Positions 20,379-31,800 of a DNA stretch of 64,000 nt are shown one piece after another (positions within the stretch are counted from its first letter, which is position 1; every line of letters starts with the position of its first letter). The stretch is from Temnothorax longispinosus (Eukaryota; Arthropoda; Insecta; Hymenoptera; Formicidae). The stretch spans positions 7,564,001 through 7,628,000 of the forward strand of contig NC_092365.1 in NCBI RefSeq assembly GCF_030848805.1, in the 5' to 3' direction. The notes beneath the pieces were generated by a model, which was given only the letters and a program-made list of their open reading frames with translations, searched no databases and was not told the DNA's origin. Position numbers and translations under genes: made by a program.

Positions 20379-21335
20379 ATAAATGTTTTACAAGTTAAGA
20401 AATTATAGGCTATGAGAGCCGACGCAAGATCGAATATGCGGAAAAAATTATATTTGTAGTCAAAACATTAAAACATTAAGTTCAATTAAACGTTTCGGCC
20501 CTAAATCGGGCCCTCTTCAGTGACTCATATAAAAGTTAATATGCACGCAACGACGCGGTATCGCAATGGGCTGATTACAATATCAGATATGCACGCGTAC
20601 AATGGTAGCGCAATCGGTTAACGCGAAACGCAAGCGCAGATGTTATAATTCGCATTTTGAGAACGTTAGGTGCGCGTTCAGATTTCTCTGCAAGTGTATG
20701 TTACGGCGCGTATGTCCGGTAAGCACCCGCGCAGCATTGACAGCGGGAACATAAATGTCTTATTTCCTTTTCCTACATAGTTTGTAGTATAATATAGATG
20801 TTTTAGTTGTTTTTAAAGATGTTTTAATTGTTTTTAAAGACGTTTTAGTTGTCTTTAAAGACGTTTTAGTTGTTTTTAAAGACGTTTTTGTTGTTTTTAA
20901 AGACGTTTTAGTTGTTTGATAGTTGTTTAAAAGATGTTTTAGATGTTTAATAGTTGTTTTAAAGATGTTTGATAGATGTTTAATAGCTGTTTTAAAGATG
21001 TTCTTAGTAGTTTGATAGCTTTTCAATAGCAGTTATACAGATCAAATCATCAAAAGTCAATGGCGCGATATGGTTTTCAAAAACATACGTGTCTCGCGAT
21101 GACTTCATCGCACACGTGCAAAATTGCATCGTACATTTTTCGGAAAGCGCATCCGTACTGATGCTGAGATCACGGTGAAATTAGATATGATAAAAGAACA
21201 AACGATGCGACATTAGTGAGATATAGAAGGATGAATTTGAGGGTACGCTCAGTAGTCGAAAATTGGAAGTCGTGAGTACAACACCACGGTTTCATCGTTA
21301 TTTTATGATTGAACATTTTTTCGTTTTACCGTAAT
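20379..21335. other. Gap with no supported gene
   Basis: Only repeats are visible (see 20,799-20,917) plus a near-palindromic tttcggccctaaatcgggccc near 20,491. It probably belongs to the virus-like cassette region but has no legible frame. Confidence 0.35.
20799..20917. repeat. 21-bp tandem repeat, about five units
   Basis: Units read gttttagttgtttttaaaga with single-base variation, then degrade into looser gatgtttta repeats up to about 21,010. The 7-residue minus-strand repeat KTTKTSL is a by-product of the 21-bp period. Confidence 0.8.
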
Positions 21336-21569
21336 ATGAGCGACGAGTACATAAAATTGTGCAAACCGGTGGTCAATTGTAAATTCAGGATCGTGAAAAT
21401 CAGCGAACCGCGGATGAGAAATTGTAGCAGATTGTATATGTGGAGAATTGACGTACCGCGATATCTGATCCGTCGCGAAATTGGAATCGCTGATCTCCGA
21501 TCGAACCGGGAGTTTCTCGATTTCCAACTATATTGGAAAAGAATCTTTGGATATTATTATGATTATTGA
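21336..21569 (+). CDS. Hypothetical 77-codon ORF near the virus-like cassette
   Basis: ATG 21,336 to TGA 21,567-21,569; starts MSDEYIKLCKPVVNCKF and is rich in Arg, Tyr and Ile with a C-terminal FGYYYDY. No recognised domain or membrane segment. It shares orientation with the capsid genes and the acidic ORF that follows 35 bp later, so it may be another gene of that element. Chance ORF not excluded. Confidence 0.35.
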   Translation: MSDEYIKLCKPVVNCKFRIVKISEPRMRNCSRLYMWRIDVPRYLIRREIGIADLRSNREFLDFQLYWKRIFGYYYDY

Positions 21570-21603
21570 GTTTAGCGCGTAAGTGCAACAAAGTGTATGT
21601 AAA

Positions 21604-21766
21604 ATGGATCTCGAAGAATTGTTTGAAAGAGAAGAAATGGAAGTTGAGGTGAATGAACAAGAAGAAGAAATGGAAGTTGAAGTGAATGAAGAGGAAGAAA
21701 TGCAATTCTTTCGGACGATTCATGTTATGACAGCAAAAGATCTGATACGGAAGAAATTTTCAGAGT
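21604..21766 (+). pseudogene. 5' part of an acidic small gene split by the BEL-3 insertion
   Basis: ATG 21,604 opens a strongly acidic stretch (EREEMEVEVNEQEEEMEVEV). Past about 21,695 a second frame is open through the target site AGAGT (21,762-21,766). That second frame continues in register on the far side of BEL-3 (61,358) into a cysteine-rich stretch ending at 61,616. The switch between the two frames lies near 21,690-21,700 and would need a 1-base indel if it is one gene. Confidence 0.4.
21762..21766. repeat. 5-bp target duplication AGAGT, left side of BEL-3
   Basis: Same AGAGT at 61,353-61,357 directly after the 3' LTR. This is the outermost duplication of the nest. Confidence 0.85.
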
Positions 21767-21795
21767 TGTGCTGGTAGTTGCTAGGATATATATAT

Positions 21796-22052
21796 TGTTA
21801 CGCTCGATTGTACGTCTCACGCCACTCACACTCACTCAATCACTCGCGGCTCGCGGGAAGCAAGGAAGGACACTCTGATGTTAGAAACTCGCTTATTATT
21901 ATAAAATACAACGACAGGGCAGACTCGTTTGTTCGGCACGAAAGCCCAGATTCAAATCTGACTCGCGTCGCTAATCAACAACCGTTGCCACGGGGCGCTT
22001 CTCTCTTCACGTCCGACTAGCGTGTACCGGGCGTCTCAGCACGGGCGTAACA
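21796..22052 (-). repeat. Gypsy 3' LTR (257 bp)
   Basis: Direct repeat of 27,343-27,599 with TGTTACG and CGTAACA ends. Confidence 0.93.
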
Positions 22053-22684
22053 CTGCCCCCTTCTTCTTCAGATTGTCGTCCCGACAATCTAGGGGACAGT
22101 GTTCCAACAGTTTCTTCCCAACGTTCCTTTATCCTCTTCTTCAGGAAACAGTCCCCAACCGGCATTCTTTGGAGAGCTCGAAATCTTTGGACAAGGGGGG
22201 GGGGTAACTTCCCGAGGACCCAACGTTTGTAGAAACTCCCCAAGTCCCCGCCTCGACATTTGCCCAAGTCCTACGGAAAACCTCGGTCGAAAACCGTGGG
22301 AGAGGCGGGCTTCTTCCTGCCCTTCTTGTAGCCCTAACTCATAGGACTACGGAGCTATCCTGAAGTCTGTCCATGCAGGACACCTTGAGCTTCCTTCCGC
22401 CGGCTCCAGGGCGACTTTCCCTCGCCGGGTTTCCACCGGATGAGTCCGCACACGCAGAATTATCCCCGCTTCTGCCGAAAAACACCATCTCCTTTCGTAC
22501 ATCAGCTGGATCGTGAGTTCCTTCTCGAAGGTACACCGTGGCCACCTGATCCCAAGATTCCCTCTTCAGGAATCCTTCCACTGCCTAATTCGCTCTGCAA
22601 ACGTAATAATACACGGCAACAAATAGAACAAATTAAAATTCTCAACTTATTAAATATACATTTTCCAGGCTCTGTTTCTCAGCT
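22053..22684 (-). other. Gypsy 3' untranslated region
   Basis: Between the integrase end and the 3' LTR. It holds an 80-codon minus-strand frame, 22,581-22,339 (SWDQVATVYLREGTHDPADV), of unknown meaning. No other gene seen. Confidence 0.45.
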
Positions 22685-25600
22685 CTACACCACCCTTCTT
22701 TCATGAAAAGCTGTCAATCTATCTGCGTGAACAATTTTACTACGATGTCTGAGGGACTTCCGAATGCAATACACAACCTCGTTTAACTTTTTTACTACAA
22801 AGAAGGGCCCCTCCCAATTGCTTTGCAATTTAGGAGCCTGTCCCTTCATTTTTCGAGGATTAAAAAGCCACACTTTCTGACCTTCTTGGAATAAAGTATG
22901 CCTAACTCTGCAATCATAGCGAGCCTTTGTGCGCGAAGATTGAACATCAAGACACTACCTAGCTTCAGAATGGATTTCTTCTAGTTTAAGCTGAAGTTCC
23001 CTAGCGTAGCATTGAGCTGTTCGAGGCTCTTCCTCTTGAGAATCAGAGGGATGCCCTTGTAATAAATCTGGAGGCAATTTCAAATCCCGTCCATAGTAAA
23101 TCTCAGCAAGAGTCAAACCTGTCACTTCATGTCTAGATGATCTATAAGCTAGAAGAAACATGGGAACCCATCGATCCCAATCTTTCTGATCCGAAGAAAT
23201 ATATTTCGCTAAATAATTGGTGATAGTTTTATGTTGGCGTTCCACCTGACCGTCAGATTGTGGGTGAAGGGGAGTTGTCCTTGTTTTCTTTATCCCAAGC
23301 ATTTCTGTTACTTCAGCAAAGAGTTTTGAGTCAAAATCCTTTTCCTGATCTGTGTGGATTTTCAAGGGTACTTCGTGTCTGGAAACAACTTGGCTAACAA
23401 AGACCTCTGCGACCGTCCCTGCTCTAATATTTCTCAAAGAAAAGGCTTCCACTCATTTACTGAAACAATCCACGATTACAAGCAAATACCTGTTACCAGA
23501 AGAAGTTGTTGGAAGAGGGCCAAGAACATCCATTTGAATTCTTTCAAAAGGAGTTCCAACATTATAAATTTGAAAAGGCGACTTCCCTTTCCCGACAGGG
23601 CCTTTCTTTGAAACGCACACCTCACAAGTTTTACACCAATTTTCTACATCTCGTTTGCATGTTGCTTAATAAAAACGTTTTCGAATTCTCCCCAGAGTTT
23701 TATTTACCCCGAAATGTCCTCCCGAAAAAGAATCATGGGCCTGCTCCAAGATTTCTTTGATCCACTTTTGCGGAACTATCAATTGAAGAAAACTGAACTT
23801 TTCAAATTCGGAGCATACCGCCTTTTATAAAGGATTCCATTCTTGAGATAAAGAACATCCCAATACGTCCAATAAATTCGGGCTGAAACGTCCGTTCCGA
23901 TCTCTGAGCGCAGTGGGCGCTTTCCCGCCTCTTTTCCTCGATAAATTACTGATAAACTCGGATCTTCTTTTTGATCTTTTTGCCAATCCTCCAAACCTCT
24001 TTCGGGAATGATAATTCGAGCTACAGTCTTTTCAAGATCTCGAGTATCTTTTTGTTCTACCTTCTTGCAGTATTTGCACTCAAAAGATTCGCATAGACGT
24101 CTTGAAAGTCCATCGGCATTCATGTGGGTAAGTCCTTTACGATAAATAATTTCGAATTCAAAACGCTGTAAATTTTCCAGCCATCGTGCGAGTTGTCCCT
24201 CCAAATCCTTAAAGGACAAAAGCCACCTAAGAGAGACATGATCCGTACGGATCAAGAATTTCCGGCCCAGCAGATAATGTCTGAAAAATTTAACCGAATC
24301 CACAATTGCCAAGAGTTCACGTCGAGTCACACAATAATTCCTTTCGGCTTTATTAAGAACACTAAAGTAAACTATGATTCTTTCCTCCCCATCCTGTTTT
24401 TGAGAAAGAACGGCACCGATACCGATATTTGAAGCATCTGTGTCTAAAATAAATTCTCCCTCTTTCCTAGGAAAAGAAAGCAAAGAAGAAGAAGATAATA
24501 CGCGCTTCAATTCCTCAAAGGTATCTTGACATTCATCATTCCAAACAAATTTAGCTTTATCCTCCGTGAGTAAATAAAGCGGTTTAGCAATGGAGGCAAA
24601 ACCTTTTACGAATTTTCGATAATAAGAACAAAACCCTAAGAAGCTTCGTAATTGCTTTTTGGTATGCGGCACTGGCCAGTCTTTTACTGCGGAAATCTTT
24701 TCTGGATCTGTAGCAATGCCCTCCGCAGAAATCACGTGTCCCAAATATTTTACATTTTTAGAAAAGAAAACACATTTTTCTGGGTTTATTTTTAAATTTA
24801 CTTCTTGAATTTGTTGTAAAATTTTTCTAAGATTTTCTAACATTTCCTCGAAACTTTTCCCAAAAACAATCACATCATCTAAATAAACTAAGCAGATCTT
24901 CGATAAAAATTTTTTTAAAACTTTTTCCATCAAACGTTGGAAAGTTGCGGGGGCATTGCAAAGACCAAAGGGCATGACAGTAAACTGCCATAACCCCCTT
25001 CCGATAGAAAAGGCAGTTTTCTCTCGGTCTTTCGGACGAACTTTTATCTGCCAGTAACCGCTTTTTAAATCTAAAGTAGTAAACGAAACATGACCTGTGA
25101 GCTGATCAAACGTATCGTCTATCCTTGGGAGAGGAAAGGAATCTTTTTCTGTTACCTCATTCACCTTTCGATAGTCCACGCAAAATCTTATTGTTCCATC
25201 TTTCTTTTTAACCAAAACTACAGGGGAAATCCATGGACTATGCGACTTCTCTATAACTCCCTGTTTCTTCATTTCCTCTAATATTTTATCTACCTCTTCT
25301 CGCAATTGCATAGGAATACGGCGTGGAGCCGTTTAGTCGGGGAAGAATCTTTTACCTTTATGGCATGTTCAAAAACATTACAATTTCCTGAAATAATTTC
25401 TTGTGAGAACACATCTTTAAATTCACACAGAAAATCAGCAAAAACCTTTTTTTGAATATTATTAAGATTTTCAGAATTTTTAATAAAAAGTTCCTTTAGA
25501 ATAAAAGGGACTTCTCCCGAAGACGTTTCTATACGAGCACAATTAACGACTTCCTCATCATTAGATTCAGAATTATCAAAAGCGACTTCCTCAATTAACG

Positions 25601-26096
25601 ACACAATTAACGACTACCTCATCATTAGATTCAGAATTATCAAAAGCGAAATCAAAAACATTTTCTAAATTAATTCTCTTAAGGAAATCCGCTCCGAGCA
25701 GACAATCGTCATGAATTTTAGCAACAAACATAGGAATCTCTGATGAATACTTCCCAATTTGAACTCTTACTAAAACTTTACTTTTAAAACATACTTTTTT
25801 TCAGTAGGATATCTAAGATTACAATCCTTCGTCTCTAATTTCTCTTTTCCATCTCTGATGAGGTTTTCATTTACAATAGAAACGTCAGAGCCCGTGTCAA
25901 TTTTAAAGGAACAACTTTTTCCATCCAACTTTCCCTTATAATAAAAATTCCTATTTCTACAAAAATTATTTTCACTCTTATTTTTATTTTCACAAAAATT
26001 AACATTTTTGCAATAAACATCAGAAAATTTCTTCTTATAAAAAAAAAACAGTCGGGGAAACTGTCTTGCTATCTGAATTCGCCCCGCCGAACCCAA
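22685..26096 (-). pseudogene. Gypsy pol: protease, RT, RNase H, integrase (several frameshifts)
   Basis: Protease DTGSDVSIV lies in 26,096-25,770. A frameshift near 25,775 follows, and 25,604-25,290 holds the linker. RT and RNase H are in 25,311-23,779, with YLDDVIVFG and LDTDASNIGIGAV. The integrase HHCC part (near 23,650) is broken. The integrase core is at 23,452-22,955 (HTDQEKDFDSKLF, TTPLHPQSDGQVER), and a C-terminal part at 22,873-22,685 ends in a VHADRL-type motif. Frames change between these blocks. About 57 bp are duplicated in tandem near 25,547-25,660. Minus-strand 22,581-22,339 may be a remnant of a further C-terminal or extra ORF. Confidence 0.85.
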
Positions 26097-27269
26097 CTAC
26101 GCCGCGTTTCCCTTCTCCTCAGGACATTCAGATCGGAAGTGTCCTGTCTTACCGCAAGTCCAGCACTCTCCCCGACTGGCGCTGAACTTGCTACCGCGCC
26201 GTTCCCCGCTCCCGTTCACCTTTTTCACTTTTCCTTCCTCCCCCTCACGCTCCTCTCTCTTTTCGTCCGCTCCCCCTTTTTGCGCATCTCTTCTTCCAAA
26301 ATTCCGATTAAAATTTTCCTTTTTCCTCTCAAAATTTTTCCCCTGGATAATTCTGACGGCTTTTGCTCTCTCCACAGCTAATTTAAGAGAGCTTATTCCT
26401 TCTAATTGGAGAGTTCTCTTAATAAAACCGTCGGAGAGCGCCGAAATAAACTGCGCACACGCAATCTTTTCGCGCACCGCAAAGAAGCACTCGGGATACG
26501 CGAGGCGAGCCAGTCTTTCCAATTCAGAACCAAAAGTCGCGAAATCCTCACCGAATCTTTGTCTACGATTTGTAAATTGTGAGTAACAGTTTTGAGAAAG
26601 ATGTCCGTTCTCAAAACGCAATTCCAATTTGGCTTTCAGTTCCGCGTATTCCAGATTCTCGATATTCTCAAAAAACTCTAAAACCGAACGCGCTTTCCCT
26701 CTCAAACTCGACGCCAAAGCGACGGTCTTTGTCGCATCGTTCCACAGATTCGCGCGTGCGATTATCTCAAATTGAAAGAAAAACTCTCGTAAAGGAGCCG
26801 TCCCATCAAAAGTTTCAGGTTTTAGCTTATAACCGAGAACGCCTCCCTCGCGACGCTACGCGACGCACGTCAATCTCTTCCGCGTGTACTCGCGCCCCCG
26901 CGCCACTCGAGAACGCGTCTCTTTCAGCCGCGCGCGCGACTCGCGGTTCAACGGCGCTCGAGATCGCGCCTTCTTCGCGTGTGACTCGCGCCCCCGCGCC
27001 GCTCGCGACTCGCGTCCCCGAGTCTCCGGACGCTCTATTATTAGAGTGACTTAGCTGTGTTTGTGCGCCGGAGTTCATCCCTCGGAGAAGACGGAGCTCT
27101 TCCTCCTGCCGGCGGAACGTCTCGGCGTACTCCCTCTCTCTCTCTGCGCCAGTTTCTCGCGCATCTCGCGGATCTCCCGTATCACCGCCTGTAGAGTGAC
27201 CATTTCCGCCGTCATCTTCGCAGCGTCCGTCTGTGAAGTCGCTACTCTGAGCCGTTTCCTTGTGGCCAT
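26097..27269 (-). pseudogene. Gypsy gag
   Basis: Starts near 27,269 (MATRKRLRVATSQTDAAKM). A stop or frameshift occurs at about 27,075, and the frame is lost and regained before a long stretch at 26,717-26,097. That stretch has capsid-like text (FDGTAPLREFFFQFEI upstream, RFGEDFATFGSELERLARLAYPEC-like core) and one CCHC zinc knuckle, CWTCGKTGHFRSEC, near its end. A TAG at 26,097-26,099 separates it from pol. Confidence 0.8.
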
Positions 27270-27321
27270 GAGCCTGGCCGTCGTATCTTCGCTCGTCGTA
27301 TCGTCGCTCGTCGTTCGTCTT

Positions 27322-27339
27322 ATCCCGGACGAGCCCCCA
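27322..27339 (-). promoter_or_regulatory. Gypsy primer-binding site, tRNA-Pro type
   Basis: The minus strand reads TGGGGGCTCGTCCGGGAT three bases inside the 5' LTR. This 18-mer is the tRNA-Pro primer site known from murine leukaemia virus. Confidence 0.85.
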
Positions 27340-27342
27340 AAA

Positions 27343-27599
27343 TGTTACGCTCGACCGTACGTCTCACGCCACTCACACTCACTCAATCACTCGCGGCTCG
27401 CGGGAAGCAAGGAAGTACACTCTGATGTTAGAAACTCGTTTATTATTATAAAATACAACGACAGGGCAGACACGTTCGTTCGGCACGAAAGCCCAGATTC
27501 AAATCTGACTCGCGTCGCTAATCAACAACCGTTGCCACGGGGCGCTTCTCACTTCACGTCCGACTCGCGTGTACCGGGCGTCTCAGCACGGGCGTAACA
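27343..27599 (-). repeat. Gypsy 5' LTR (257 bp)
   Basis: Partner of 21,796-22,052. Being upstream for the minus strand, it is the promoter LTR. Confidence 0.93.
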
Positions 27600-27815
27600 A
27601 TATGTATGCGTATATATTTTTCGGAAACGGCCGACGAGCGACAAGACGAGGAGAGAGGAGAGGGGAGTGAATCCTGGCAGTCTGTAGTCAGAGCTCATAT
27701 AGGAAGCACGTCGCACGTCGCGAGTGCATAATAAACCGTCTTTGCAGTTAGAATAGAAATAAGTGTCGTAATTTGTCGAACCCCCTCCATGTAAATAAAA
27801 GTCAAGTAAATAACA

Positions 27816-27961
27816 TCTGGCGACCGTGACAGGACTTTCTGAAGGGAAAAGAACATTCCGCAATCGAAGTATTTAAGAAGGCGCGAATTACGTGCAATCT
27901 AACCTCTGCACTCGTGTGCAACAGGGCGTTCGTATTTTTCAAGAATTACGTTACGCGAACG
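27816..27961 (+). promoter_or_regulatory. BEL-3 primer-binding site and leader
   Basis: The PBS-like tggcgaccgtgacaggac starts at 27,818, two bases after the 5' LTR. The leader continues to 27,966, where BEL-2 inserted, and resumes at 42,797 just before the gag ATG. I did not match the primer tRNA. Confidence 0.7.
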
Positions 27962-28091
27962 CTTACTGTTTGAGATCGCAATAATCAGCATCGCGAAGCA
28001 ATTACGTTCGGCTGAATGTCAGCGCATGCACGCTTGCGAGAATTAATATTCGCGTCAAATGTCGCTCAAGAATTGTCTCGGTAATATTCAG

Positions 28092-28767
28092 TGCTCGGGG
28101 GGCGGTAGAGCCGTACCCGGATTTGCGATAAAGCGAAGCTCGAAGGACCAGGGGAGATGTGTAAAGTCTCCCCAAAGCGAAAGTTAATTTATGCAAAGGC
28201 GACTCACCGTTCGTTGTGCCGTCGACTCCTGGAGGCTTCGTCTCGGTCGCGATCGGGCTCGTGCAGCAACGCAAGCAGGGCAGCAAGCAATGCGAAAGCG
28301 AGGCAGTCAGCAGTAATTTAAGGCAGGCAGCAAGCAGTAAGCAGGCAAAGCAGCACACAAGCAGGCCGAGAAAGTAGGCGATCGCACTATCTCGCGACTC
28401 CGGATATTAGAGCAAGTCTCTCTGCTCCGCAATCTATCTCTGCTCCGAAAATCTCCCTGTGCTCCGAAAATCTCTCTGTGCCCCGAGACGTCGTAACGAT
28501 GAGTGCCGAGAGCTCGCGGCGCTGGAACAGTGTCGCGAGCGAGTACTTATTCTTCAGGCGGGTGCCCTCGTGGGGTGAGCGAGGGCAGCACCGATTGGTG
28601 AGTCGCGCAATTATCGATTCCGCGTTGATCGCGATCCGCCGACGTTTCGCGCGAGTCACCGAAATACTTAAGACTAGGTACGCAAGAATACTATGTACAA
28701 CGAGTAACGAGACTAAACAATTAAGTATGATACATGCATCTATCTACAGTTTGGTGAGCGCCAAACA
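28092..28767 (-). repeat. BEL-1 3' LTR (676 bp)
   Basis: TGCTCGGGG...GCGCCAAACA. ORFs within it match those of the other LTR residue for residue. Confidence 0.95.
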
Positions 28768-28802
28768 TACCGCCCACCAAAATACAACGAGTTGTATTTT
28801 AC

Positions 28803-31800
28803 TCAGTTTGAATCGGTCACCTGTGGAGCAGGGCCCATCGGCAGGGGGCACAGCTTCACTAGGGGACGCGTGATCGTGCCGTCCGCCACCCGCACCGTGG
28901 CGACACGCGGGACGCCGTCGCTGCCCGGATGCAGCGCCTCCACTCGTCCTCGCCTCCAACGCAGAGGAGGCAGGTTGGCGTCCTTGAGGAGGACTAACGC
29001 CCCGACACCGAGCGGGTTGACGGAGGTCCACCATTTGGGCCGCTGTTGCAGCGTATGGAGATACTCCTGATGCCAGCGCTTCCAGAAGTCCTGGTGGATT
29101 CGTTGGACGAGTTGCCACCGACTCAGACGATTCAGCGGTAACGGGGTCACGTCTTGAGTGGGAACGGAGACGAGCGGTTCCATCGTGAGGAAATGACCCG
29201 GCGATAGGACTTCGAAGTCGGCAGGGTCGGTGCTCATCGGGCAGAGGGGTCTGGAATTCAAGACGGCCTCGACCTGCGCGAGGACCGTCGTGAATTCCTC
29301 TATTGAGAGGACTTGATCACCCACGGTCCGCCGTAGGTGGGTTTTAAAGGTCTTGACTCCCGCCTCCCAGAGGCCCCCGAAGTGGGGCGCGGAGGGAGGA
29401 TTAAAGGACCACTTGATCTTCTCTCGCTCCGCTGCGAGGCTCATGCGGCTTTCCAGTTCCCGCGCGGCCCCTACAAAATTCGTTCCGCAGTCGCTGTAGA
29501 GAAGCGAGCAGCGTCCGCGTCGGGCCACAAAGCGTCGCAGCGCAGCGAGGAAGGAGTCGGTGGACAACGAAAAGGCGGCTTCCAGGTGCACCGCCTTAAC
29601 CGAAAAGCACACGAAAAGGCACGCGTACACTTTGACGGAGGAGACCCCCCGGGCTCGTCGCGTAACTATGTTGAACGGTCCTGCGAAATCAACGCCGCTG
29701 ATCGAAAATGGCTTGGCCCGTCGGACCCTATCGGCCGGTAGGTCCGCCATGAGGGGCTGAGAAGTGTGTGGATTTACGCGGAAACATTGATGACATCTCG
29801 AGAGTACGCGTTGTATAGCGCGATGCGCCCCGAGGACCCAATAATGTTGCGTGAGCAGGTATTGCAGCGTGCGCCGACCAGTGTGCATGTTCGTGCGGTG
29901 CACGCGTTCGATAACGAGATCCGTGAGCCTATGTTTACAGGGCAGTAAGGCAGGGTGCTTGTTCTCAAATGTCAATCCGGATTTTGCAAGCCTGCCGCCC
30001 ACCCTGAGAATACCCACCGGATCAAGGAAGGGAGCGAGTTTGCGAAAGGGCTTGGGGAGCCTTCTCCCGCTTTGGAGACGATCGATCTCATCGCGGAAAG
30101 CATCCGCCTGTACACTCTTTACAACGAGTAGTAACGCGGAATGCAGTTCGAGCTGATCTATGGCCAAAGTCGTAGGAGCAGATTTTGCACGGAAGTGATG
30201 TACAAACCTGAGAATGTATGCTATAATTCTGCCAATTTTCTCGATTGAAGAGAATCTTTCGAGCAATGAACGTACCGCGTCAGGCGGCTCGAGCGCCACG
30301 AGCGATACGATTTTCTCCTCCTCGATCGGAGAGGTTTCCGAACCGTGGGAAGGTTCGACTCGGGGTTCGAAGCGAACGAGCCACTCAGGGCCCGCCCACC
30401 ACATCGAACTGGCCACCAGATCGCGAGGATAAAGCCCGCGGGAGCAGTGATCCGCCGGATTGGACTCCGTGTCGACGTGACCCCAAGCTGATACCGGCAC
30501 GTTGTCCTGAATGAGGGCAACGCGATTTCTAACGAAGGTCTTCCACCGTTGTGGTGCTGAGCGGATCCAGGCCCGGGCGACCTCGGAATCCGTCCAAGCA
30601 TACTCGTCGTCAATGTCAAGGTGTCCGCGGAGGGTGCGCCGGACGTACGCGATTAATTTAGACAAGAGCAGAGCCGCGCAGAGCTCCAGACGGGGAATGG
30701 TGAGGGGGCGAAGCGGGGCGACCTTAGACTTGGCGCACAGTAATCGGACCCCGACGCCGTCGCGCGTAACGATTCGCAGATAAATCACGGCTCCGTACCC
30801 CAGCTCGCTGGCATCGCAGAACCCGTGGAGTTCGCAGCGATCTACATGGCACGAGTTAAACGCGCGAGGAACGCGAAGGGAAGATAACACGCCGAGCTCC
30901 GTCTGGAAACGACTCCAACTGCGACGAATGTCCATCGGTGGCTCATCATCCCAATCTAACTTGAGGGTCCACAGACGCTGAATTAAGCACTTCGCGGTAA
31001 AGGTGAGTGGGGCCAGAAAACCCAGGGGGTCGAATATGCGCGCTACCTCCGACAGTATAGTGCGTTTGGTGCACTCACGATCCAACGCGTTGACTTGAAA
31101 CCCGAAGCTGTCAGATTGTGAATGCCACCGAAGGCCCAAAATCTTCTGAGATTGATCCTCGCCCGACTCGAAATCTAACATCGATTGGCTACATAACTGC
31201 GGGTCGAGGCCCTCCAGCGCGGCAGGATGGCTGCTCGACCACTTTCGAAGCTCGAAGCCGGCGCTTCGGAGAAGCGATAGCAATTGGTCGCGGAGTGCAC
31301 GAGCCTGTTCCACCGTCCGAACGCTCGTCACGACGTCATCCACATACAGCGCCTCGAGTAGGGCTGCGAACGCTAGAGGATATTTCTCGCGGTATTGATG
31401 AGCCAACTGGAGCAAACAATAGATCGCCAAGAACGGGGAGGCGCTAAAGCCGAAGGTAACTGTTTTGAGGAGATAGTCAAGGATGGGGTCCGACTCCGAG
31501 AAGCGCCAGACGATACGTTGGTAGTCGCACTGCTCCGGGTTTATCCAAATCTGGCGAAACATCTGCTTCACGTCCGCGGTCAGGGCGATCGCCCCGGCGC
31601 GGAACCTAAGCAGGATGGCGAGCAGGTCCTGCTGCAGCTTCGGACCGCTGAGCAGGGTGTCGTTGATCGACAGACCGTCCGGGCCTCGCGAGGACGCGTT
31701 GAACACTACCCGCAACTTAGTGGTAGTGCTATCGAGTTTATACACACCGTGGTGCGGTAGATAATAAATGTGGCCATCCGACGGGAAGGGATTGCGAATT

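Larger units (their letters stand above)
21796..27599 (-). mobile_element. Gypsy (Ty3) retrotransposon, 5.8 kb, defective
   Basis: Two 257-bp LTRs (TGTTACGC...GCGTAACA) enclose a minus-strand gag-pol, with ATAT duplicated at 21,792-21,795 and 27,600-27,603. By eye I count about 8 differences between the LTRs, so the insertion is fairly young. Even so, the coding region already has frameshifts and stops. The primer site matches tRNA-Pro. Confidence 0.9.
21767..27815 (+). repeat. BEL-3 5' LTR, interrupted by a Gypsy element
   Basis: The LTR sequence runs 21,767-21,795, jumps over the Gypsy insert (21,796-27,599 plus a duplicated ATAT), and resumes to CA at 27,814-27,815. The uninterrupted copy at 61,117-61,352 (236 bp) shows the empty site, with ggatatatatatgtatgcg contiguous. 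Confidence 0.88.

Noticed and set aside
20799..20917. CRISPR-like array
   Set aside because: 21-bp units are contiguous without spacers; eukaryotic context. The 90-bp array at 45.5 kb is likewise a satellite-type repeat.
28092..28767. Protein-coding ORFs within BEL-1 LTRs (for example 118 codons at 28,002-28,358)
   Set aside because: They recur identically in both LTRs and lack domains; regulatory LTR sequence is the simpler reading.
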